Shown here piece after piece: positions 8,040 through 15,283 of a stretch of DNA of 64,000 nt; positions within the stretch are counted from its first letter, which is position 1, and each line of letters opens with the position of its first letter. The DNA comes from Hymenobacter wooponensis (lineage in GTDB: Bacteria > Bacteroidota > Bacteroidia > Cytophagales > Hymenobacteraceae). Made by a program: the position numbers and the translations under genes. The notes under the pieces were generated by a model. That model made no database searches. It was not told the DNA's origin and saw only the letters and a program-made list of their open reading frames with translations. The stretch lies in NCBI RefSeq assembly GCF_004745865.1, contig NZ_SRKZ01000003.1:186001-250000 (forward strand), read 5' to 3'.

Positions 8040-8888
8040 CTACTTGGGTTGCCAAATAAATCGCAGACCCGGTGCACCACTTAAGCCTCCGATGGTTCGG
8101 GACCCATAGCCGCCTTGCCAGGTAGGCATGAAGCTCATGCCCTGGGGCAGACGTGGCTTGCGTCCCCAACGATTACGGTGGGTAAGGTAGCCCAAGTGAG
8201 CTGATAAAATGCCTATTCCCGCTCCCGCCACTACATCGCTCTGCCAATGCTTTGAATTGATCATGCGCAGAGCCGCTACACTGGTAGCAATGGTATAAGC
8301 TCCTATACCATACCACTGGCTTTTATCCCGAAACTCGGTGTGCACAATGCTGGCGGCCAGAAATGCCTGGGCAGTGTGCCCCGATGGAAACGACAAATTA
8401 TCGGACCCATCTGGCCGCGTTTCCTGCGTCAGATTCTTAATAGCGAATACTGAAGTCAGCATTATTAGCTCACTCTTCAGAATAACTAGGCCAGTATTGA
8501 TACGGTCATCACGCGATTCAACTCCGGCAAGAGCCACGGCACCTAACTCCAAGTAGGGTGCGAAAATCAGGAGGTCGTCTAATCGGGTTCGATACGTGGG
8601 GAACAGCTTGTGGATGTCACGGTTGGCTTGTTGGTTGGTATAAAATCCACCACCATCAAACGTGTAAACACCATACCCAATTAGTACCGCTGGTACTATG
8701 CTGGCCTTAACAAGCTTCCCTTTGTACCAAGGGGCCTTAACAATAGCCGGTGCCCCAGTAGGGTTCTCGAATTTATGGGTAGTATCCGCGGGGGCTGTTG
8801 GTGAAACCGGGACCTGCGCCATGACAGGTAGGTAGGAGGAAACCCATAGCAAGCTCCCTAGGGAGCAGCTGGTAAGCAAAGACTTCAT
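8040..8888 (-). CDS. PAP2 family phosphatase, exported or membrane-bound
   Basis: This belongs to the type-2 phosphatidic acid phosphatase superfamily, which removes phosphate from lipid phosphates such as undecaprenyl pyrophosphate. All three family motifs are present: KNLTQETRPDG (KxxxxxxRP), SFPSGHTAQAF (PSGH) and RMINSKHWQSDVVAG (RxxxxxHxxxD). I chose the ATG at 8888, which gives a signal peptide MKSLLTSCSLGSLLWVSSYL ending near AQ, and a 282-aa protein. The N-terminal 60 residues are a Pro/Thr-rich linker. Which lipid it acts on is unknown. Confidence 0.9.
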   Translation of the reverse strand: MKSLLTSCSLGSLLWVSSYLPVMAQVPVSPTAPADTTHKFENPTGAPAIVKAPWYKGKLVKASIVPAVLIGYGVYTFDGGGFYTNQQANRDIHKLFPTYRTRLDDLLIFAPYLELGAVALAGVESRDDRINTGLVILKSELIMLTSVFAIKNLTQETRPDGSDNLSFPSGHTAQAFLAASIVHTEFRDKSQWYGIGAYTIATSVAALRMINSKHWQSDVVAGAGIGILSAHLGYLTHRNRWGRKPRLPQGMSFMPTWQGGYGSRTIGGLSGAPGLRFIWQPK

Positions 8889-9152
8889 ACAAGGAATGAG
8901 GGGAGAAATGTTACGAGAGTAGTGAGTTTCAGGAGCGAACCACCCCTGAATTGCGTAATATTTACGTAACACACCACATTAGTTATGTTGCCTAGGCCAC
9001 TATTTTAGCGTAAGAACGAGTGATTATCCGGCAGCTCTTCCGTTTAAGCTTACAGGAGCGAAATCTCCCCTAAGGCTGGGTCTACTTCTATCTCTTTATC
9101 TGTTTGTGCTACTCAAATCGGTATAAGCCAGCACCTGTATCAGGTAGTATAA

Positions 9153-9187
9153 TAAAAAAGAGCCTGACCGGTGGGTCAGGCTCTTTT
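9153..9187 (-). terminator. Terminator after rplT
   Basis: Arms AGAGCCTGACC and GGTCAGGCTCT form the stem, and the minus strand continues into six T residues. It lies 23 bp past the rplT stop. Confidence 0.88.
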
Positions 9188-9209
9188 AGCAAGAGGTCTA
9201 GCGTGAGGC

Positions 9210-9554
9210 CTACTTGATTTTCTCGATGATGCCTTTGAAAGCCTCAGGGTGGTTCAGGGCAAGGTCAGCTAGAACTTTACGGTTCAGGTCGATACCAGCC
9301 TTCTTTAGGCCACCCATGAACTGCGAGTACGACAGGCCGTGCTCACGAGCGCCAGCGTTGATACGCTGAATCCAGAGGGCGCGGAACTCACGCTTCTTGG
9401 CCTTACGGTCGCGGTATGCGTAGAGAAGACCTTTCTCAACGGCGTTCTTAGCAACGGTCCATACGTTCTTGCGACGGCCGAAATAGCCTTTCGCCAGGCG
9501 CATTACTTTTTTCCGACGGTGGCGCGAAGCCACGTGGTTTACACTTCTTGGCAT
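9210..9554 (-). CDS. rplT: 50S ribosomal protein L20
   Basis: L20 is needed for early assembly of the large subunit, and in several bacteria it also represses its own operon. The 114-aa product has the usual length, with the basic N-terminus [20 protein letters not shown], the KGYFGRRKN segment and the globular end [20 protein letters not shown]. It is the last gene of the infC-rpmI-rplT group, about 145 bp after rpmI, and is followed by a strong terminator. Confidence 0.97.
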   Translation of the reverse strand: MPRSVNHVASRHRRKKVMRLAKGYFGRRKNVWTVAKNAVEKGLLYAYRDRKAKKREFRALWIQRINAGAREHGLSYSQFMGGLKKAGIDLNRKVLADLALNHPEAFKGIIEKIK

Positions 9555-9700
9555 AACCTGTTTTTTTTGGCGGCCGGCGGCGGAGTTATTGCCGCGGCTT
9601 ATGTTTCAGCCGGACGCCTGGTGAAAATTTGTTAATTGGATAAGAGCAGTAACAGTTCGCCTGCTAGTTGCAGTGCCATTCTTTTACCGCTGAGAGCCAA

Positions 9701-9895
9701 TTAGATGTTAAGCATGTCCTTTACGCGGTTCATATCGGCCGAGCTAACCAGGGTAGCGTGCGTGAGGTTACGCTTCTGCTTGGTGGTTTTCTTGGTCAAG
9801 ATGTGGCTTTTGAAGGCGTGCTTGCGCTTCACTTTGCCCGTGCCGGTTAGCGAGAAACGCTTCTTGGCGCCGGACTTGGTTTTTACTTTCGGCAT
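9701..9895 (-). CDS. rpmI: 50S ribosomal protein L35
   Basis: The 64-aa protein is full length for L35 and begins [20 protein letters not shown], the family signature, with the basic [20 protein letters not shown] segment following. It lies between infC and rplT in the conserved order. The region before its ATG has no Shine-Dalgarno sequence, which contrasts with infC. Confidence 0.97.
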   Translation of the reverse strand: MPKVKTKSGAKKRFSLTGTGKVKRKHAFKSHILTKKTTKQKRNLTHATLVSSADMNRVKDMLNI

Positions 9896-9984
9896 TGTAG
9901 TGGAGGTAAGAAGTAAAACAACTGCGGCGGTCGGCTGCCTAGGGCCGGTGCGCCAGCGTAAAGTGCGGCTGAGCCGCGGGTAAA

Positions 9985-10635
9985 CTATTCAGTAGCCTTG
10001 TTAGCGGGCTGAGCCGCGGGCTTGGCTTCCTTTGGAGCATCCTTGCCACCCTCTTTGGGAGCAGCGGGCTTGGCTGGCTTCACAGGAGCAGCCGCTTTAG
10101 GAGCCAGATACAGGAACATACGCTTGCCTTCTAGCTTAGGTAACTGCTCAACTTTGGCCAGATCCTCCAGGGCCTGGGCAAATTTGAGCAGCAGGATCTC
10201 ACCACGCTCTTTGAAGACAATGCTCCGGCCTACGAAGTGTACATAGGCTTTAATCTTAGCCCCTTCACGCAGGAATTCCTGCGCGTGCTTCAGTTTGAAG
10301 GCGAAGTCATGGTCGTCGGTGTTAGGGCCGAAACGAATTTCCTTGATGATAACCTTCGTCTGCTTGGCCTTCAGTTCGCGCGTCTTTTTCTTCTGCTCGT
10401 ACTTAAATTTCGAGTAGTCAATAACGCGGCAAACGGGTGGTACGGCGGTAGGTGAAATCTCAACTAGGTCGAGGTTCTGCTCCTGGGCCATCCGGCGGGC
10501 CTGCTCAATAGAATAGATGCCCTGTTCGATGTTTTCACCGACTAGGCGCACCTCACGGGCCGTAATCTTCTGGTTGATTTTAAACGGCTCCTCGACTTGA
10601 GCGCGAGGGATGTAGCGGCGGTTAGGGGTTGCTAT
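9985..10635 (-). CDS. infC: Translation initiation factor IF-3, apparently starting at AUA
   Basis: IF-3 keeps the ribosomal subunits apart and rejects wrong start codons and initiator tRNAs. The C-terminal domain ([19 protein letters not shown]) and the linker region are typical, and an Ala/Lys/Pro-rich tail of about 40 residues ends the protein. No ATG, GTG or TTG is placed to give a complete N-terminus: the first such codon is a GTG at 10551 that cuts off the conserved strand [16 protein letters not shown]. Reading further upstream gives [20 protein letters not shown] preceded by ATA at 10633-10635, with AAGGAG 7 nt before it and an in-frame stop beyond. I therefore place the start at ATA, giving 216 aa. 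Rare start codons (AUU in E. coli) are known for infC and allow IF-3 to limit its own synthesis. Confidence 0.9.
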   Translation of the reverse strand: MATPNRRYIPRAQVEEPFKINQKITAREVRLVGENIEQGIYSIEQARRMAQEQNLDLVEISPTAVPPVCRVIDYSKFKYEQKKKTRELKAKQTKVIIKEIRFGPNTDDHDFAFKLKHAQEFLREGAKIKAYVHFVGRSIVFKERGEILLLKFAQALEDLAKVEQLPKLEGKRMFLYLAPKAAAPVKPAKPAAPKEGGKDAPKEAKPAAQPANKATE

Positions 10636-10640
10636 GGCTG

Positions 10641-10648
10641 TTCTCCTT
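10641..10648 (-). promoter_or_regulatory. Strong Shine-Dalgarno sequence deciding the infC start
   Basis: The minus strand reads AAGGAGAA here, with AAGGAG ending 7 nt before the ATA at 10635. Most genes in this window have no such sequence, so its presence supports the unusual start. Confidence 0.75.
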
Positions 10649-10722
10649 AAAGGTGAGCTAAAAATTCAGTTTACTAGGGTTGTACTTGACATAGGCCAGT
10701 CCCAATCCGTTCATTCAGGGGG

Positions 10723-10753
10723 CAAATATCCGGCATTTTTTCCAAACACTCAA
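10723..10753 (-). promoter_or_regulatory. Candidate infC promoter overlapping the thrS terminator
   Basis: On the minus strand TTG (10753-10751) is followed after 20 bp by GATATTTG (10730-10723), one mismatch from TAnnTTTG. The -33 element coincides with the T-run of the upstream terminator. Transcription would start near 10716, giving a leader of about 80 nt. Confidence 0.42.
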
Positions 10754-10775
10754 AAAGGCTATATTAAAATAGCCT
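10752..10775 (-). terminator. Rho-independent terminator between thrS and infC
   Basis: GGCTAT and ATAGCC form a 6-bp stem, and on the minus strand five T residues follow. It is the second hairpin after thrS and suggests that infC is not simply read from the thrS promoter. Confidence 0.7.
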
Positions 10776-10809
10776 CATGAGTTGAGTAAAATCCGGCCTT
10801 TTAGCCTCC

Positions 10810-10869
10810 GACGACCTTGTCCCGCTGAATTAGAAACCGTTGAACGGCTTTCTGCGGGGCAAGGTCGTC
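10810..10869 (-). repeat. Long imperfect inverted repeat downstream of thrS
   Basis: Outer arms GACGACCTTG and CAAGGTCGTC pair perfectly. Further in, CCCGC pairs with GCGGG, and AGAAACCGTT with AACGG-TTTCT. The 60-nt element begins 26 bp after the thrS stop. It could be an attenuator, a processing site or a binding site for a translation factor or ribosomal protein. Confidence 0.6.
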
Positions 10870-10895
10870 ATTGTTGGCAAGATGACTACTATAAG

Positions 10896-12845
10896 TTAGA
10901 CAGTCTTTCCGTCCATCATGTCATTCACCTGCTGCTGGAAGCTCTGGATGAATGACTCAATTGGCATAGATCCTACGTCACCCTCACCGTGCTTACGCAC
11001 CGACACAATGCCGTTTTCCTGCTCCTTCTCCCCTACAATTAGCATGTATGGCACTTTGGAAACTTCGGCATCCCGAATCTTCCGGCCAATTTTCTCGTCG
11101 CGGTGATCTACGGTGCCGCGCAGTTCCGCTTGAACCAAACGGTCGTACACTTGCTGAGCGTAGTCCTGGTATTTTTCAGAAATAGGCAATACCGCAAACT
11201 GCTCAGGTGAGAGCCATAGGGGGAAGTTACCGCCGCAGTGTTCAATCAGTACAGCCACGAAACGCTCAAGCGAGCCAAAAGGAGCTCGGTGAATCATGAC
11301 GGGGCGCTGCCGTGAGTTATCTGAGGCAACATATTCCAATTCAAAGCGCTCGGGCAGGTTGTAGTCAACTTGGATAGTACCCAGCTGCCACTTGCGGCCA
11401 AGAGCATCCCGCACCATAAAGTCGAGCTTAGGGCCGTAGAAAGCTGCTTCACCCAACTCCGTTACCGTGTTCAACCCTTTCTCGGCTGCAGCTTCCTGAA
11501 TTGCAGCTTCGGCACGGGCCCAGTTTTCATCAGAGCCGATGTATTTAGCTTTATTCTCAGGGTCGCGGAGAGAAATTTGCGCAGTGAACTCAGGGAAGTC
11601 CAGCGCTTTCAACACGTACAATACAATGTCAATTACTTTCAGGAACTCCTCCTTCACTTGGTCAGGACGGCAGAAGATGTGCGCATCGTCCTGGGTAAAG
11701 CCCCGTACGCGCGTTAAACCGTGAAGCTCACCCGACTGCTCATAGCGATACACCGTACCAAACTCCGCAAGGCGCACCGGCAGGTCGCGGTACGAACGAG
11801 GCTTGCTGCGATAGATTTCGCAGTGGTGAGGGCAGTTCATGGGCTTGAGGAAGAACTCCTCGCCGGGGTTAGGCGTCCTAATGGGCTGGAATGAGTCGGC
11901 CCCGTATTTCTCGTAGTGGCCCGAAGTCACGTAGAGCTCCTTGGAGCCGATGTGCGGGGTTACCACAGGCTGATAGCCAGCTTTCATCTGGGCGCGACGC
12001 AGGAATTGCTCCAAGCGCTCCCGTAACGCAGTGCCTTTCGGTAGCCACAAGGGCAGGCCTGCTCCTACCTTCTCCGAGAAAGTAAAAAGCTCTAGTTCCT
12101 TGCCCAGCTTGCGGTGGTCACGGCGCTTAGCCTCCTCTAGCTTCTCCAGGTACTCGGTGAGTTCCTTGGCCTTCGGGAAGGTGATGCCGTAAATACGCGT
12201 GAGCTGCTTATTCTTCTCATCACCGCGCCAGTAGGCGCCTGCTACGTTCAGCAGTTTTACGGCTTTGATGGGAGAAGTATCTGGGATGTGCGGTCCGCGG
12301 CATAAGTCCGTGAAGTCGCCCTGAGTATAGAAGGTAATGGTACCATCTTCAAGGCGGTCAAGCAGGTCTAACTTATACTCGTCGCCTTTCTCAGTGAAGT
12401 AAGCAATGGCGTCGGCCTTGGATACATCCTGGCGGCGGTACTGGCTTTTCTTCTTGGCCAGTTCCAACATTTTGGCCTCTATCTTCGGAAACTCCTCCGT
12501 AGAAATCGAGCGGCCTTCGCCTAAATCGATATCGTAATAGAAACCATTTTCGATACTGGGCCCAATGCCAAGCTTTACGCCAGGATACAACGTTTCCAGT
12601 GCCTCAGCCATTAAGTGGGCCGAGGAGTGCCAGAAAGTTGACTTACCATCCTGGTCATTCCAGGTCAGAATTTCTACGGCAGCATTCTGGTCAATTGGGC
12701 GGTGCAGGTCGCGCACTTCGCCATTCACGCGGACGCCGAGTGCATTACGGGCTAGGCCCTCGCTAATGTTGGCGGCAACGTCGTAGCCCGTGATGCCATC
12801 TACAAACTGGCGCACGGAGCCGTCGGGGAGCGTTATGTCAATCAT
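10896..12845 (-). CDS. thrS: Threonyl-tRNA synthetase
   Basis: ThrRS attaches threonine to its tRNA and edits mischarged serine. The 649-aa protein has all the domains: TGS (about 1-62), the editing domain (about 75-225, with [11 protein letters not shown], the metal-site motif HxxxH class, and DLCRGPHIP), the class II catalytic core (about 270-535, with motif 2 in [20 protein letters not shown]) and the anticodon-binding domain (about 545-640). The start is the ATG at 12845 ([17 protein letters not shown]), as codons upstream of it are not family-like. The zinc ligands of the core are represented by the [10 protein letters not shown] segment. It precedes infC as in many bacteria. Confidence 0.97.
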   Translation of the reverse strand: MIDITLPDGSVRQFVDGITGYDVAANISEGLARNALGVRVNGEVRDLHRPIDQNAAVEILTWNDQDGKSTFWHSSAHLMAEALETLYPGVKLGIGPSIENGFYYDIDLGEGRSISTEEFPKIEAKMLELAKKKSQYRRQDVSKADAIAYFTEKGDEYKLDLLDRLEDGTITFYTQGDFTDLCRGPHIPDTSPIKAVKLLNVAGAYWRGDEKNKQLTRIYGITFPKAKELTEYLEKLEEAKRRDHRKLGKELELFTFSEKVGAGLPLWLPKGTALRERLEQFLRRAQMKAGYQPVVTPHIGSKELYVTSGHYEKYGADSFQPIRTPNPGEEFFLKPMNCPHHCEIYRSKPRSYRDLPVRLAEFGTVYRYEQSGELHGLTRVRGFTQDDAHIFCRPDQVKEEFLKVIDIVLYVLKALDFPEFTAQISLRDPENKAKYIGSDENWARAEAAIQEAAAEKGLNTVTELGEAAFYGPKLDFMVRDALGRKWQLGTIQVDYNLPERFELEYVASDNSRQRPVMIHRAPFGSLERFVAVLIEHCGGNFPLWLSPEQFAVLPISEKYQDYAQQVYDRLVQAELRGTVDHRDEKIGRKIRDAEVSKVPYMLIVGEKEQENGIVSVRKHGEGDVGSMPIESFIQSFQQQVNDMMDGKTV

Positions 12846-13037
12846 TTGAAAAAATTGGGGTTTAGCTATACAAACAGCGTTAGCCCGCAAGTTAGAGGAT
12901 TAGTTTTGGCTTTCCTGACTGTAGAGCAAGGCAAGCAACCGCTTACTAAGCCTACTTACCACAAAAAAACCTTTAAAAGAGATAACTGAGGGGCTTCTAA
13001 CATCGTTCCTCGGCTATATCAACAGGCGTATCCTTTC

Positions 13038-14180
13038 CTACAAACCTGTACCTGGCTGCACAGAAATGGGCTCAACTGCCTCCACGGCCTGCCGAGGTGT
13101 TTCGTCGACGATAACGCCGTGTGCCCGATTTCCAACCTTCCAGGCTTTATACGTCCAGTGACGGTTCCCTGGGTTCTCAGCCACTAGTAAGCGATACTGG
13201 TCGGCGGCTTCGGCGTAGCGAGCTAGGCTTTCGTAGCTTTCTGCCAGCATCTGACGAGCTCCTGCTAGGCGCGGAGCCCTCCGCAGGGCGCGCTGCAAGT
13301 GGGGAATGGCGTCGGCGTACTTATGATTTTTGTAGGCCACCAGCGCCAGCCGGTAATCGGCGCGGTAAAAAGTGGTATCCAGCTGAACCGTGCGAGTGTA
13401 GATCCGCAGCGCGCTATCGGGCTGATTTTGCAGTTCAAACTGTCGGCCATAGTCGTACCACAGCGGGCCATAGTTTGGGGCTAGCTTGAGCCCGCGAGCT
13501 GCATACTTAGCTGCATCGGCTGGCACTCGAAACGCATTAGAGAGAAACGCGAGCTGATGCAAGGTTTCAGGCTGCCGTGGGTCGCGGCTAAGACTAGCTC
13601 GCAGGTAGTCTAATGCCTGGAGCGTGTCTTGCAGGCCTACGTACGCTATACCCTTGTAAAATAGCGCACCCGCATGATCGGGCTCCTGCTGCAGGGCCCG
13701 ATCTAGTTGGTCCAGGGCATCCTGGAAATGTCGTTCAACTAAATAGGTTTCCCCCACTAGCAAGTTCAAGTCGGCGGAGGAGTAGCCACGGCGGGAGGCC
13801 TCTTCTGCAGCCGTAAGAGCCTGCTTTACTTTACCCTGAGCGCGCAAAGCCCGAGCCTTAATAAAGTAAAAATCTGCTGGGCTGTCATCGAGCTCCAGGG
13901 CCCGATTGATATCTTCTAGTGCTGCTGGTATTAGGCCAGCCTCCAAACGGAACCCAGCCCGACGCGCATACAAAGAAGCATTACGGGGCTGACGCGCGAT
14001 GGCTCCTTCTAGCTCCGCCGCCTGAATCTTAGGCCCACTTTGCACCGTGGCTAGGTTAACCATCACCTCTGGGCGCTCATCAGGAGCCCTTTCTCCACAT
14101 CCCGCCACTCCCACTGCAAGTGGAGTCAGCATTAGGAAAGTTCGGACACAAGCGTGAGAAAAATATTTTAAAGCGGCCAT
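13038..14180 (-). CDS. TPR-repeat lipoprotein
   Basis: The 380-aa protein starts with a lipoprotein signal peptide whose lipobox is GVAGC (Cys near residue 28), so it should be anchored in the outer or inner membrane facing the periplasm. The rest is nearly all tetratricopeptide repeats, with at least eight 34-residue units from about residue 50 to 340, such as DHAGALFYKGIAYVGLQD and YADAIPHLQRALRRAPRLAG. TPR arrays bind other proteins, so a scaffold role is plausible, but the partner is not evident. The ATG at 14180 was chosen because it starts the signal peptide. A second exported TPR gene lies 86 bp upstream on the same strand. Confidence 0.85.
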   Translation of the reverse strand: MAALKYFSHACVRTFLMLTPLAVGVAGCGERAPDERPEVMVNLATVQSGPKIQAAELEGAIARQPRNASLYARRAGFRLEAGLIPAALEDINRALELDDSPADFYFIKARALRAQGKVKQALTAAEEASRRGYSSADLNLLVGETYLVERHFQDALDQLDRALQQEPDHAGALFYKGIAYVGLQDTLQALDYLRASLSRDPRQPETLHQLAFLSNAFRVPADAAKYAARGLKLAPNYGPLWYDYGRQFELQNQPDSALRIYTRTVQLDTTFYRADYRLALVAYKNHKYADAIPHLQRALRRAPRLAGARQMLAESYESLARYAEAADQYRLLVAENPGNRHWTYKAWKVGNRAHGVIVDETPRQAVEAVEPISVQPGTGL

Positions 14181-14266
14181 CAGACTGCAAAGATACACAG
14201 CCTAGCTGGCCTAGCCTCGCTCAGTACATTCTCTTGAGAAGCTCCGCGTGGCCCACCAACAGCAGC

Positions 14267-15133
14267 TTACGCCTTCTTTCGGATATGACGCTGCACCTGC
14301 CGGTGTAGCTGTCGGTTGAGTTGCTCTAACATGCGCCGACAGCGCCGACTAGTCTCCAACTCTTCAGCCGTAACCGGCTTCAATTCCATTGCTTCTTGTA
14401 AGACGGCTACTGCCCGGCTTCGCTGCCCTTGGTTTAAATGAACACGGGCCAAGTCATAACAGAATTCAATCCGCTTGGGTGCTAGCTCGTGTGCCCTGAC
14501 TAAAGCATCAATGGCTTTACGGGTACCTGCTCCACTCGGCATACCGCCCAGAAACAATCGGCTAAAGCCTCGCTCCAAAAGATTATAATGGTCAACACGG
14601 TAATGCCAGCGGCCTAGCATTTGCCACGCCTCGGCCCAGTCAGGCCGGCGTGCTACTGCTTTAAACACATGGCTCTTCATTTCCTTGTAGGCCAGTAGCC
14701 GGCCCCGGGCCCCCAGTAAAGTAGCTTGGTTACCAAGAGCCAGAGCTTCCGCATAATGGCCTTCAGCTCCTTCTGAACGCACTACCAGTGCTCGATTCGC
14801 ATATAAGCGTGCAGCCGAGAAATAAGCTGACTTTCGCGTTTCATCGGTATAGCGCGCCCCAATCCTGACGCTCAATATGGCGGCCTGCCAGAGTGCCTCA
14901 TACGTAGCTGGAGCCTTTACTAACACCTGCTCGTATTTGGCCAAGGCTTCTGAATCATGGTATTGCTCCTGCTGCACTTTTGCCTGGGCCATAAGCTCTT
15001 CCAAGGCTGGAGCCAGCTTTTCGGAAGTAGTTGGGCTTACTGGCGGATTACCCTGCCCCGCAGCAGCTGGCGGCCGGCATATGCTAGCCAAGAGGCCTAA
15101 AATTCCAACTGCAAAACGAAGTGAACGACGCAT
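14267..15133 (-). CDS. Exported TPR-repeat protein
   Basis: The 288-aa product begins at the ATG at 15133 with a signal peptide (MRRSLRFAVGILGLLASICR, then AAAGQ). It then carries helical repeats that match TPR spacing, for example YEALWQAAILSVRIGARY, DWAEAWQMLGRWHYRVDHYN and RIEFCYDLARVHLNQGQRS. The layout resembles the regulator-of-microtubule-dynamics-like TPR proteins often annotated in Bacteroidota, though nothing shows a related function. It is followed by the TPR lipoprotein on the same strand, and the two may be co-transcribed. The C-terminus is strongly basic. Confidence 0.8.
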   Translation of the reverse strand: MRRSLRFAVGILGLLASICRPPAAAGQGNPPVSPTTSEKLAPALEELMAQAKVQQEQYHDSEALAKYEQVLVKAPATYEALWQAAILSVRIGARYTDETRKSAYFSAARLYANRALVVRSEGAEGHYAEALALGNQATLLGARGRLLAYKEMKSHVFKAVARRPDWAEAWQMLGRWHYRVDHYNLLERGFSRLFLGGMPSGAGTRKAIDALVRAHELAPKRIEFCYDLARVHLNQGQRSRAVAVLQEAMELKPVTAEELETSRRCRRMLEQLNRQLHRQVQRHIRKKA

Positions 15134-15247
15134 AACCTCTAATAGCCCTGCAAAACTGTGGGTTTTTACTGAAAGCGGTGCAGACAAACTGCTCAATACC
15201 AACTTCCCGCGGTGCAATGCCTTCTAGGCTAGTCTTACCCTCCTATA

Positions 15248-15278
15248 GAAAGAGCCCCGCTTTTGGGCGGGGCTCTTC
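15248..15278 (-). terminator. Terminator after parC
   Basis: AAGAGCCCCGC and GCGGGGCTCTT form a strong stem with a short loop, directly after the parC stop on the minus strand. The T-run is weak. Confidence 0.7.
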
Positions 15279-15283
15279 ATTAC

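Noticed and set aside
10810-10869. Possible threonine T-box or other riboswitch before infC
   Set aside because: It is downstream of thrS rather than in its leader, and no T-box signature or specifier loop is visible.
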